From contig VGIY01000006.1 of NCBI GenBank assembly GCA_016867695.1, forward strand, positions 1-24,368: a stretch of 24,368 nucleotides of DNA. The letters run 5' to 3'. The first letter of the stretch is position 1. Every line of letters begins with the position of its first letter. Positions 8,186 through 15,684 of the stretch are shown here, piece by piece. The stretch comes from Candidatus Eiseniibacteriota bacterium (GTDB taxonomy: Bacteria > Eisenbacteria > RBG-16-71-46 > CAIMUX01 > WJJG01). The position numbers and the translations under genes are program-made. The notes under the pieces are model-generated. The model made no database searches. It saw only the letters and a program-made list of their open reading frames with translations, and had not been told where the DNA came from.

Positions 8186-8214
8186 AGTTTAGCACATCCG
8201 GCCCGGTTTGTCCC
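8186..8214 (-). promoter_or_regulatory. Candidate sigma70-type promoter for the M14 gene
   Basis: On the minus strand GGGACA (8214-8209) and TAAACT (8191-8186) are separated by 17 nt. The TAAACT lies in the most AT-rich patch of the intergenic region. Transcription would start near 8179, giving a leader of roughly 110 nt. Confidence 0.45.
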
Positions 8215-8220
8215 CCGGCG

Positions 8221-8250
8221 TTGACGCCGTCCCGGCCGCTGCCGTAAGGT
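8221..8250 (+). promoter_or_regulatory. Candidate sigma70-type promoter for fabG-M20
   Basis: TTGACG (8221-8226) and TAAGGT (8245-8250) are 18 nt apart. The -35 box is good and the -10 box matches poorly in the middle. The -35 boxes of this promoter and of the divergent M14 promoter are only 6 nt apart. Confidence 0.45.
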
Positions 8251-8357
8251 CCGCCTGCGGGCGCGGGCGCGCTGCGCAACCCGGAGGCGCCGGGGCGGCT
8301 CCTGCGCCGTCCGGATCGGGACTGGACTGCGCCGGGCTGCAGGAGAAGGGGGAAGCG

Positions 8358-9122
8358 ATGGCCGACCATGGCGTGGCGATGGAGTTGCAGGGCCGGGCGG
8401 CAGTGGTGACCGGGTCGGCCCGCGGCATCGGCAAGGCGATCGCGATCGCGCTCGCCCGACGCGGCGCGGACATCGTCGTCTCCGACGTCGACGAGGAGGG
8501 CGCCCTGGCCGCGGCGCGCGAGATCGAGGCCCTCGGGCGCCGCGCGCAGGCCGTCGCCTGCAATGTCGCCCGCCGCGAGGAGGTCGAGGCGCTGGTCGCC
8601 CGGGCCCTGGAAGCCCTCGGCCGGCTCGACATCTTCGTCAACAACGCCGGCATCACCCGCGACACGCTGCTCATACGCATGAGCGAGGAGCAGTGGGATC
8701 TCGTCCTCGATGTCAACCTCAAGGGGACGTTCTTCGGCTGCCAGGCCGCCGCCAGGCCGATGATCAGGGCCCGCGCCGGCAAGATCGTCAATGTCGCCTC
8801 GATCACCGGGCTGATCGGCAATGTCGGCCAGGCCAACTACGCCGCTTCCAAGGCGGGCGTGATCGCCCTGACGCGCACGGCGGCCAAAGAGCTCGCCTCG
8901 CGCAACATCCAGGTCAACGCGATCGCCCCGGGCTTCATCGAGACCGAGATGACCCGCGAGCTGCCCGAGAAGGCGCGCCAGGCCTTCCTGGCCAACATCC
9001 CCCTGGCCCGGCCCGGCACGCCCGAGGATGTCGCCGCGGCGGTCTGCTTCCTCGCCTCGCCGGCGGCGGACTACATCACCGGGCAGTGCCTGACGATCGA
9101 CGGGGGGCTGACCATCAACTGA
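8358..9122 (+). CDS. fabG: SDR-family 3-oxoacyl-ACP reductase-like oxidoreductase (FabG-like)
   Basis: This 254-residue classical short-chain dehydrogenase/reductase is most like FabG, which reduces 3-oxoacyl-ACP with NADPH in fatty-acid elongation. Visible are the cofactor motif VTGSARGIGKAIA (about 17-29), NNAG (95-98) and the catalytic residues Asn120, Ser148, Tyr161 and Lys165 (YAASKAG). PGFIETEMT follows, and the C-terminus ends TGQCLTIDGGL, the FabG pattern. ATG 8358 follows AGGAGA (8341-8346) and a G-rich stretch. A second in-frame ATG at 8379 would give 247 residues, closer to usual FabG length, but has a weaker ribosome-binding site. The M20 gene follows after 35 nt, so the two are probably co-transcribed. 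A housekeeping fatty-acid gene normally sits with other fab genes, so this may be a paralogue acting on another hydroxy/oxo substrate. Confidence 0.85.
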   Translation: MADHGVAMELQGRAAVVTGSARGIGKAIAIALARRGADIVVSDVDEEGALAAAREIEALGRRAQAVACNVARREEVEALVARALEALGRLDIFVNNAGITRDTLLIRMSEEQWDLVLDVNLKGTFFGCQAAARPMIRARAGKIVNVASITGLIGNVGQANYAASKAGVIALTRTAAKELASRNIQVNAIAPGFIETEMTRELPEKARQAFLANIPLARPGTPEDVAAAVCFLASPAADYITGQCLTIDGGLTIN

Positions 9123-9157
9123 GGCCGCCGGACCGGACGGCGAGGGACGATCGGGGC

Positions 9158-10495
9158 ATGCCTGCAGAGCCGGCCGACGGGGCGCTTCCGCTCAGCGACC
9201 AGACCCTGGTCGGCGACGCCGCCTTCGCCCGCGCCGAGCAGGAGATCGTCCGCTCCCGAGCGGGCGCGATCGAGTTGCTCGACGAGTTCGTCCGCGTGCC
9301 CACGGTCAATCCGCCGGGGCGGCACTACCTCGAGTTCGCCCTCCTCCTCGCGCAGCGGCTGCGCGACCTGGGCTTCGCCCCGCGGCTGATCGACGTGCCC
9401 GCGCGCGAGCTGGCGCGCCTGGGACACGACCCCGCCCAGCCGAGACCGGCGGTCCTGGCCGAGCTCGGGCCGGAGGGAGCGGCCGACGGCGGATCGAGCG
9501 ACCTGCCCGCGCTGCACTTCCACGGCCACTACGACGTCGTGCCCGCGGAGGCGCCCGACCTCTTCCGCCTGGCCGTCGACGGCGACGAGGCGCGCGGCCG
9601 CGGGGCGGCCGACATGAAGGGGGGGCTGGTGGCGCTGCTCCTGGCGCTGGCGGCGCTGCGGCCCCTGGCCCGGCGGCTGCGCGGGCGGGTGATCCTCTCG
9701 GTGGTCCCCGACGAGGAGACGGGCGGAGCCGCGGGCACGGAGCAGCTGTTCCGCAGCGGGGCGCTGCCGGGCCGCAGCCTGGGCATGCTCATGCCCGAGC
9801 CGACCGGCGAGGTCATCTGGAACGGCAACCGGGGCGCGCTGTCGCTGCTCGCCACCGTGCGCGGCCGCATGGCCCACGTCGCCCTCCAGCACGAGGGCCG
9901 CAACGCCTTCGAGGGGATGCTCGCCCTCGGCGCGCAGCTGCTGGAACTCAAGCGCGAGATCGAGAGCCGCCGTTTCGATGCGCCCGACCTGGGCATCGCC
10001 GGCCCCCCTTCGGTGCTCCTCCTCGGCGGCACCTGCGGCGGCGGCATCAACTTCAACGTCGTCCCCGACGCGGTGCGCTTCTCGCTCGACCGGCGCTTCC
10101 ATCCCGCCGAGTCGGGCGAGGCGGCGGAGAAGGAGCTGGAGGGTCTCTTCCGGCGCTTCCGCCGCCAAGGCTGGGCGCTCGACATCGAGTGGCTGCAGCG
10201 CGGCGACGCCTCGCTGACCGCCGGCGACGCGCCGCTGGCGCGGGCGATGGCCGCGACCGTGCAGGCGGTGACCGGCAGGGCGCCCCGCTTCACGCTCTGC
10301 CCCGGGATCCTCGAGACGCGCTTCTTCCTGCGCCACGGCACGCCCGGGCTCGCCTACGGGCCGGGCGAACTCGCCTGCAGTCACGGCCCCGAGGAGCGCG
10401 TGCGCCTCAGCCGCATCCTCGAGGTCGCCCGCGTCTACGCGCGAATGGCCTGGACGCTGCTGGGCACGCCCCGCTCGACCGGCGCGCGGGCGTAG
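9158..10495 (+). CDS. M20-family metallopeptidase/deacylase (ArgE/DapE-like)
   Basis: This 445-residue cytoplasmic di-zinc amidohydrolase is of the ArgE/DapE/carboxypeptidase-G2 group and cleaves peptide or N-acyl-amino-acid bonds. Metal and catalytic residues are recognisable: His124 and catalytic Asp126 in HGHYDVVP, bridging Asp152 in GRGAADMKGG, catalytic Glu186 and metal-binding Glu187 in VPDEETGG, Glu214 in MPEPT, and the final ligand His409 in ACSHGPEE. The lid/dimerisation domain contains RMAHVALQHEGRNAFEGM. No signal peptide is present. ATG 9158 has only a modest ribosome-binding site (GAGGGA at 9142-9147). The substrate cannot be told from sequence; next to a Liv transporter and secreted carboxypeptidases, a role in peptide or acyl-amino-acid catabolism is reasonable. 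Confidence 0.85.
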   Translation: MPAEPADGALPLSDQTLVGDAAFARAEQEIVRSRAGAIELLDEFVRVPTVNPPGRHYLEFALLLAQRLRDLGFAPRLIDVPARELARLGHDPAQPRPAVLAELGPEGAADGGSSDLPALHFHGHYDVVPAEAPDLFRLAVDGDEARGRGAADMKGGLVALLLALAALRPLARRLRGRVILSVVPDEETGGAAGTEQLFRSGALPGRSLGMLMPEPTGEVIWNGNRGALSLLATVRGRMAHVALQHEGRNAFEGMLALGAQLLELKREIESRRFDAPDLGIAGPPSVLLLGGTCGGGINFNVVPDAVRFSLDRRFHPAESGEAAEKELEGLFRRFRRQGWALDIEWLQRGDASLTAGDAPLARAMAATVQAVTGRAPRFTLCPGILETRFFLRHGTPGLAYGPGELACSHGPEERVRLSRILEVARVYARMAWTLLGTPRSTGARA

Positions 10496-10689
10496 ACGGC
10501 GACAGGGACCGCAAGGAACCGGCCGCCCGCAAGGGCCGCCGGACGGCGCCATGGCGGACGGCGCCCCCGGCCGGGCGCGGGCGCGCCAAGCGGGCTCGCG
10601 CCCGCGCTCGGCGATTCCCTGGTGCCCGGCGGGCGCGGACGGACTCGAGTGCGCCCTCCCTCCCGCGCTCGGGGATTCCCGCCGGGGCT
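10496..10689. other. Convergent intergenic region with a direct repeat
   Basis: This 194-nt gap separates the convergent M20 and GH38 genes. A 19-mer, CCCGCGCTCGGSGATTCCC, occurs at 10601-10619 and 10662-10680 with one mismatch and a 61-nt offset. There are also GC-only inverted repeats: the palindrome CGCCATGGCG around 10549-10558 and GCGCCC/GGGCGC at 10561-10578 with a 6-nt loop. None has a T-tract, so termination here is not clear. Confidence 0.6.
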
Positions 10690-13581
10690 TCAGGCGAACT
10701 CGATCTCCAGCGTCAGGATCTCGTGGGGCCCCAGCCGCAGGACGAGCGCGCCGACTTCCGCCATGGGCAGCGCCTCCTCCCGCTCCTCCAGGAGGTTCAC
10801 CCGCCAGGCCGATCGCATCCGACGGCCGAGCCGCAACTCCTCGACGAGCTCCTCGCCGCCCGGGTTGTACAGCCGCACGACGAGCGTGTCGCGCTCCTCG
10901 TGCCGCTTGATCGCGCTGACGCACGCTTCCCCCGGGCGCAGCTCCAACAGCCCTCCCTCCGGCGGCACGTCCGGGTCGAGAACGCCCTGCTTCGTCAGCA
11001 GCGGCGTCCGGTAGCGCGCCGACCAGGCCTTCACTCCCGCTGCGCGCCAGTCGCCGGCGAAGGCCAGCAGCGCGTAGCGGAAGCTCTGCGGGCCGAGGCA
11101 CTGGGCCTCCGGAGTCGGGAGCGTCGGCCCGGCGTTCATCCGGCGCCGCTCGGCGAAGTCGTCCCGCGAGAGCCAGCCGACGCAGCGCAGCAGCGTGACC
11201 GCCAGGCCCAGGCCGCCGGCGCCGATCGCCTTCCCCGGCCGGCTGCGGGAGGCGCGGGCCACGGCCTCTTCCCGGGCCTCGGGCGGTCCCGGGACAGCCG
11301 GTCGATCCGCCCCGGCCCCGGCGCCCGTCCCGAGCAGCGGCGCCACTTCCGGCAGGCCGCGTACGAGCAGCGCCAGCCCCCGGCCCGGTTCCCGGACCAG
11401 GGCGAACTCCTGCTGCGGATCGGTCTCCGCCGGCGGCTGGACCCAGTCCCCGCCCGCCGGCCTGGCCACCGGGCGGGCCTGGACGAGGAAGTGCCCGTCG
11501 GTCCAGATCTCGTCGCCGCCGACGCCGGCGGGGAAGAGAGCGCGCAGGCGGTGATCACAGGCCCGGTTCTCGAAGCGCAGATCGATCTCGACCAGCGGCG
11601 AGCCCGCCGACAGGGTCGCGCGCACGCGCACCGGGCAGTCGACCCTCTCGGCGCCGCGCCGCGAGCGGTCGGGCGCCAGCGCCGCGGGCAGCTCCAGGGC
11701 GAACTCGGCCTCCAGGGAGGCGCGCAGCCTGCCGGCGTCGGCGACCCGCACGAGGCCCGGACGCCCCGCAGCCGTCACCGCGGCGTCGCCCGGACAGGCC
11801 CCGAAGTCGTACTCGTCGCCGATGTCGGCGCAGTCCTCGAGCAGGTTGAGTCCGGGGAACTCGTTCCCGCTCTCCAGGTCGATCAGGTCGAGGGTGCCGT
11901 CGGGCCGGAGCGTCAGGCGGCAGAGATCGTTCTCGACGCATCCGGACCGGCGAACGCGCACTCCCGCCTCCGCGGCCCGCCTCGCCGGGGCCTCGCCCGC
12001 GGGCGCGGCGGCGAGTCGATAGCGGCGGTGTCCCAGGGCCGGGACGCTCTCCGCGGGGAAGCGGATCGTCAGATAGCGGTCGGACCGCTCCCACTCCTCG
12101 GCGGGGCGCAGCAGGCGCGGGCCGAAGCAGCGGCGGTAGAGCGAGAATGTCTCGCGCTGGACCCTTCCCTCGAGCTCGGCGCGGTAGTCGATGCCCCAGA
12201 AGCGCTCGACGGTGCGGCAGTCGATGACCTCGTAATCGACCCGCCCGCCCCGGGCGTCGTAGAGGCGCAGCTCCTCGGTCGCCGGGTTCCCGGGCGTGAG
12301 CACGATCAGGCGCTCGACGATCTCGCTGCGCTCCCAGGGCAGGGGATTGACGACGGCGAGCGCGATGTCGCCCTCATCCTCCGCCCGCTCGGCGAACGAG
12401 GGCGCCAGGGCGTCCAGCTCGCGGCGGAGCATCTGCGTCGCCGCGTCGATCGCCCCGCTGAAGCGCGGGCCCATTTGACGGTGGACCTCGTCGATGCTGC
12501 AGCCGCAGATCGAGTCGTGCGGGTGGTTGCGCAGGAGCAGCTTCCAGGCCTCGCGGATCAGGCCGGCCGGATAGGGACGGCCGCGGGCGAAGCGCATGTA
12601 GGCGCAGACGGGCTCGAGCAGGCCGGCGAGCCGCTGCTGGGCCTCGTCGTTGCGCTGCTTGAGCGGCATGCGCGCCGACCAGACGCCGGAGAGGATCGGG
12701 TGATAGCGCCCGCCGCGCAGTTCCCCCGCGCGGCGGGCGCGGGCCGGGGCCGAAACCGGGGCCGAGGCTCGCAGCGCGGCGATGAAGTCGGCCAGGGAGC
12801 CGTGCACGAAGCGCGTCCGCGGAAAGGCCCCCCGCAGCGCCTCCAGGATCCGCTCGAAGTCGCGCTGCGGCGGGAAGTGGTCGCAGCCGTTGTTGAGCAG
12901 CACGATCTCCGCGCCGAAGCGGCTCATCTGGGCGAGTCGCTCGGCGACCTGCCTCACCGCCAGGCTCGGATCGACCTTGCGGCGCGTGTGGGCGTGCCAG
13001 ATCTCCTCGTGTCCCAGCCCGCCGGCATTGCAGTAGCCGCCCCACTGATGGATGGCCAGCACCTCGCTGCCGTCGGGGGCGGCCCAGTCGTAGGCGAGGC
13101 CGAGGCCCGCGAGATCGTCGCTGTCGCCGCGCGTGTAGACGAAGCTGTCGATGCCCGCGCGGCGCAGGATCTGCGGCATCTGGGCCACGTGCCCGAACGC
13201 GTCGGGCGCGTAGCCGACCTTCTGCACCGGCCCGATCGCGCCCGCCAGGGCGTGCCCGACCAGCAGGTTGCGCACGAGCGCCTCGCCGGAGACGAGGAAC
13301 TCGTCGGGGAGCACGTACCAGGGCCCGACGGCCAGCGCGCCGGAGGCGGTCAGCCGGCGCAACCGCGGGGCGTCCTCGGGGTGCACGGCCAGATGGTCCT
13401 CGAGCACGATCGCCTGCCCGTCCAGGAGGAAGTGGCGGAACTCCCCTCCCCGCTCCAGCCTCTCCAGCGCCTCGCCGACGACCCCTTCCAGCAGCACGCG
13501 GAACTCGGGGGCGGTCCGGTACCACTCGCGGTCCCAGTGCGTGTGCGAGACGATGAAGACCTGCCGCGGCGCAGCGCTCAT
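10690..13581 (-). CDS. Glycoside hydrolase family 38 alpha-mannosidase
   Basis: This 963-residue GH38 retaining alpha-mannosidase removes alpha-linked mannose from mannosides or N-glycan fragments. The N-terminal catalytic barrel begins almost at once with SHTHWDREWY, where His15 and Asp17 are the zinc ligands. The nucleophile is Asp127 in GYAPDAFGH, and a second zinc-ligand histidine is His235 in NNGCDHFPPQR. A helical region with NHPHDSICGCSIDEVHRQM and a long beta-rich C-terminal half follow, as expected of the family. There is no signal peptide, so it should act in the cytoplasm. ATG 13581 is preceded by GGAGGGGAG; the frame is open upstream but that part overlaps GH130. It is the last gene of the operon, 29 nt after GH130. 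Which alpha-linkage it prefers cannot be read from the sequence. Confidence 0.93.
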   Translation of the reverse strand: MSAAPRQVFIVSHTHWDREWYRTAPEFRVLLEGVVGEALERLERGGEFRHFLLDGQAIVLEDHLAVHPEDAPRLRRLTASGALAVGPWYVLPDEFLVSGEALVRNLLVGHALAGAIGPVQKVGYAPDAFGHVAQMPQILRRAGIDSFVYTRGDSDDLAGLGLAYDWAAPDGSEVLAIHQWGGYCNAGGLGHEEIWHAHTRRKVDPSLAVRQVAERLAQMSRFGAEIVLLNNGCDHFPPQRDFERILEALRGAFPRTRFVHGSLADFIAALRASAPVSAPARARRAGELRGGRYHPILSGVWSARMPLKQRNDEAQQRLAGLLEPVCAYMRFARGRPYPAGLIREAWKLLLRNHPHDSICGCSIDEVHRQMGPRFSGAIDAATQMLRRELDALAPSFAERAEDEGDIALAVVNPLPWERSEIVERLIVLTPGNPATEELRLYDARGGRVDYEVIDCRTVERFWGIDYRAELEGRVQRETFSLYRRCFGPRLLRPAEEWERSDRYLTIRFPAESVPALGHRRYRLAAAPAGEAPARRAAEAGVRVRRSGCVENDLCRLTLRPDGTLDLIDLESGNEFPGLNLLEDCADIGDEYDFGACPGDAAVTAAGRPGLVRVADAGRLRASLEAEFALELPAALAPDRSRRGAERVDCPVRVRATLSAGSPLVEIDLRFENRACDHRLRALFPAGVGGDEIWTDGHFLVQARPVARPAGGDWVQPPAETDPQQEFALVREPGRGLALLVRGLPEVAPLLGTGAGAGADRPAVPGPPEAREEAVARASRSRPGKAIGAGGLGLAVTLLRCVGWLSRDDFAERRRMNAGPTLPTPEAQCLGPQSFRYALLAFAGDWRAAGVKAWSARYRTPLLTKQGVLDPDVPPEGGLLELRPGEACVSAIKRHEERDTLVVRLYNPGGEELVEELRLGRRMRSAWRVNLLEEREEALPMAEVGALVLRLGPHEILTLEIEFA

Positions 13582-13610
13582 CTCCCCTCCGGATCTTCGG
13601 GCGCTCGGCG

Positions 13611-14573
13611 TCACCGGCGGCAGGCGGCCAGCAGCTCGGCGATCGTCGTCGTGGCCAGACCGACGCAGGTGTCCGCCGCGCCGTAGTAGATCAGCGCCTC
13701 GCTCTCCGGGAGGGCGAAGCCCTCGCCATCCTCCCGGCGGACGACGATGCCGCTCGGAAAGACGACGTTGGGTACCTGCCCGACGAGCTCGTAGGGCTCG
13801 CGCGGTTCGAGGATGTTCTCGCTGCCGCGCGCCACGAGGCGCGACGGGTCCTCGAGGTCGAGGAGCAGCACGCCCGCCTGGTAGATGTGGACGCTGCCGA
13901 AGTGGGTGGCCACCCCATGGTAGATGTGCAGCCAGCCGGCGCGCGTCTTGATCGGCGGGGGGCCGGAGCCGATGCGCTCGTCCCAGTAGCGCGGGCGGCC
14001 GCGGGCGACAACCCCGACGGCGCGCCAGGAGAGCAGATCCGGGGACTCGGCCAGGACGATCTCGTCGCCCGACAGGGGGCCGTCGCCAGGATCGAGGCGA
14101 TTGGGTCTCTCGAGCCGCAGGTAGCGCCCGCCGATCCGCTCCGGGAAGAGGACCCCGTTGCGCGCCTCCCGCGCCTCGTCGACCCCGAGGAACTCGAAGC
14201 TGACGAAGTCCCGGGTGCGGGCCAATCCCATCCGGCAGCCGGCTTCCGTGTCCATGGCCACGACGAGGTAGCAGCTCCCCTCGAGGCGCGTGATCCGCGG
14301 ATCGTAGACGTGGAAGATCTCCCCGCCGGCCCGCTCGATACCCTCCAGAGACACGATCCTCCGCTCGACGGTGAAGTCGACGCCGTCGGCGGAATCGGCC
14401 ATGACCAGGTGCGTCCGGCGCCCGCGCGTCTGGACGCGCAGCACCAGCCGCACCCGCCCGGCGTGGAGCACGGCGCCGGGGTTGAAGACGGAGGTCGGGT
14501 CGACGATCCAGGGCTCGATGGCCGGGATCTGCGCCCGGGTCAGGATCGGATTGCGAGGATGGCGTCGCAGCAC
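13611..14573 (-). CDS. Glycoside hydrolase family 130 beta-mannoside phosphorylase/hydrolase
   Basis: This 320-residue five-bladed beta-propeller enzyme belongs to GH130, a family of phosphorylases (and some hydrolases) acting on beta-mannosides such as Man-beta-1,4-GlcNAc. The proposed general acid is Asp91 in YDPRIT. The segment GSGPPPIKTRAGWLHIYHG (about 202-220) keeps the Lys and His that bind phosphate in the phosphorylase subfamilies. I therefore favour phosphorolysis (releasing mannose-1-phosphate), but hydrolysis cannot be excluded. Other conserved stretches are VFNPGAV and GQVPNVVFPSG. There is no signal peptide. GTG 14573 is chosen because GGGGGAG lies 4 nt upstream. The gene sits between PNGase and GH38, which points to the beta-mannosyl linkage of an N-glycan core as substrate. 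Confidence 0.9.
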   Translation of the reverse strand: MLRRHPRNPILTRAQIPAIEPWIVDPTSVFNPGAVLHAGRVRLVLRVQTRGRRTHLVMADSADGVDFTVERRIVSLEGIERAGGEIFHVYDPRITRLEGSCYLVVAMDTEAGCRMGLARTRDFVSFEFLGVDEAREARNGVLFPERIGGRYLRLERPNRLDPGDGPLSGDEIVLAESPDLLSWRAVGVVARGRPRYWDERIGSGPPPIKTRAGWLHIYHGVATHFGSVHIYQAGVLLLDLEDPSRLVARGSENILEPREPYELVGQVPNVVFPSGIVVRREDGEGFALPESEALIYYGAADTCVGLATTTIAELLAACRR

Positions 14574-14625
14574 GATGCTCCCCCACTTCCAGCGCGGCGC
14601 ACGGGCGACCGCTCCCGGCGCCGCG

Positions 14626-15684
14626 TCAGCGCGAGTGCCAGCCTACGAGGCAGGCCGAGACACGCCAGTAGCCGAAGTGCCCCTCCTCGTCCCGCGGGCG
14701 GATGTCCTCGACGCGCAGGCTCAGCCGATGAGGGCCCGGACCCAGGTGGTCCGTGAGATCGAGTTCGAGCGGCGCGACGCGGTCGCCCGGGCACCAGCCG
14801 CTGCGGCTGTAGTCGCTCGACCAGGAGCCGTCGGCCCAGCGCCGGCAATAGGGGTTGAGCTCCCGGAACCGGCGGCAGTCCCCGCGCCAGGGCCTGAACC
14901 GCTCGACGACGAAGCCGTCGACGGCGACGACGTGGTCCTTGGTCACGAACTCGTCGGCGCCGCGCCCGTCGGTGCAGTGCCCCGAGGTGCAGGCGACGAG
15001 CACCACCCGCCGCGTCCCCGCGGGGATCTCGACTCCCGCCGCCAGCCCTTCCGGAGGCTGGTTCTCGGCCGTCAGCCCATCGGTGTAGAGCAGGGGGAGC
15101 ACCCAGTCGGCCATGGCCATGTCGAGCGCCGGCTCCCATTGCGCGGTCGTGTCGAACCAGGAGTACTCGAGTCCGAAGTCCATCGTCCACGCCGGGCTCG
15201 TCCAGGTGTCGATGAAGCCGACGAACGTGCAGGGCCCTTCAAGGAGCGGCGCGAGGTGGGAGACGTCGGCGCGCTGGAGCGTGGCGCCGCCGTAGGCGGT
15301 GACGAAGCGGAGGATCTCGATGTCCGCTCCCCCGGAGAGCCGCAGCCGCACGTTGCCCGCCCGGTCCCAGCGATCGTGGACCTCGTCGGGCGCCTTGGGC
15401 ACCGGCCTCGTGGCCGCCCAGGCCGTGATCCGCGTCGGCCGCGCCGGGCGCGAAAGCGGAAGCGTGCGCGCGACCAGGCGGCCGCCGTCGCTCGGCCGGA
15501 CCTCGGCGGAGGCGAATCGCGCCGAGTCGCCCGGCGCGAAGTGGATGCCCTGCTCCCGGAAGATCTCGACGCGCTCGCCCGGCGGCGTCGCCAGGGCGCC
15601 GCCGCCGGCGCAGGCGATCCCCAGCAGCACCGCGCAGCCGCGGATCAGCCCCCCCCGATCGTTCCGCCCCGGCATCACCCTCAT
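14626..15684 (-). CDS. Exported peptide-N-glycosidase F-like protein (PNGase, N-glycanase)
   Basis: This 352-residue protein resembles Flavobacterium PNGase F over both jelly-roll halves. PNGase F hydrolyses the Asn-GlcNAc bond to release whole N-glycans. RWDRAGNV aligns with EWDRYANV, placing Asp107 at the essential Asp60. Downstream, RFVTAYGG matches RFITPYWG-type sequence, and FIDTW aligns with YTETW, so Asp159 replaces Glu118. GADEF places Glu245 at Glu206. The C-terminal half has HVVAVDG, then C270 and C280, and the strongly diagnostic RSGWCPGD (residues 294-301), like DRAGWCPG. A hydrophobic leader ends ALA-TPP (cleavage after Ala32), so it is exported; Cys25 has only a poor lipobox. 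ATG 15684 overlaps the symporter stop (ATGA), with GGGGAG at 15691-15696 upstream. GH130 follows 52 nt later. I compared against the known protein from memory, not by alignment software. Confidence 0.85.
   Translation of the reverse strand: MRVMPGRNDRGGLIRGCAVLLGIACAGGGALATPPGERVEIFREQGIHFAPGDSARFASAEVRPSDGGRLVARTLPLSRPARPTRITAWAATRPVPKAPDEVHDRWDRAGNVRLRLSGGADIEILRFVTAYGGATLQRADVSHLAPLLEGPCTFVGFIDTWTSPAWTMDFGLEYSWFDTTAQWEPALDMAMADWVLPLLYTDGLTAENQPPEGLAAGVEIPAGTRRVVLVACTSGHCTDGRGADEFVTKDHVVAVDGFVVERFRPWRGDCRRFRELNPYCRRWADGSWSSDYSRSGWCPGDRVAPLELDLTDHLGPGPHRLSLRVEDIRPRDEEGHFGYWRVSACLVGWHSR

Noticed and set aside
8208..8357. An upstream start for the fabG-like gene
   Set aside because: The added 50 residues are Ala/Gly/Pro-rich with no SDR similarity, and they would overlap the candidate promoter; ATG 8358 has a ribosome-binding site.
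10549..10578. GC-only inverted repeats after the M20 gene as an intrinsic terminator
   Set aside because: Stems are short and no T-run follows on either strand, in contrast to the terminator at 21675-21710.
10189..13686. A 1165-codon + strand frame across the GH38 gene
   Set aside because: It runs through the end of M20 in another frame and opposite GH38. It has no domain or ribosome-binding site and is a high-GC shadow.
15608..15619. Cys25 of the PNGase-like protein as a lipoprotein anchor
   Set aside because: The sequence before it (LGIAC) has Gly at the -3 position instead of Leu/Val/Ile, while a good signal peptidase I site (ALA-T) lies a few residues later.
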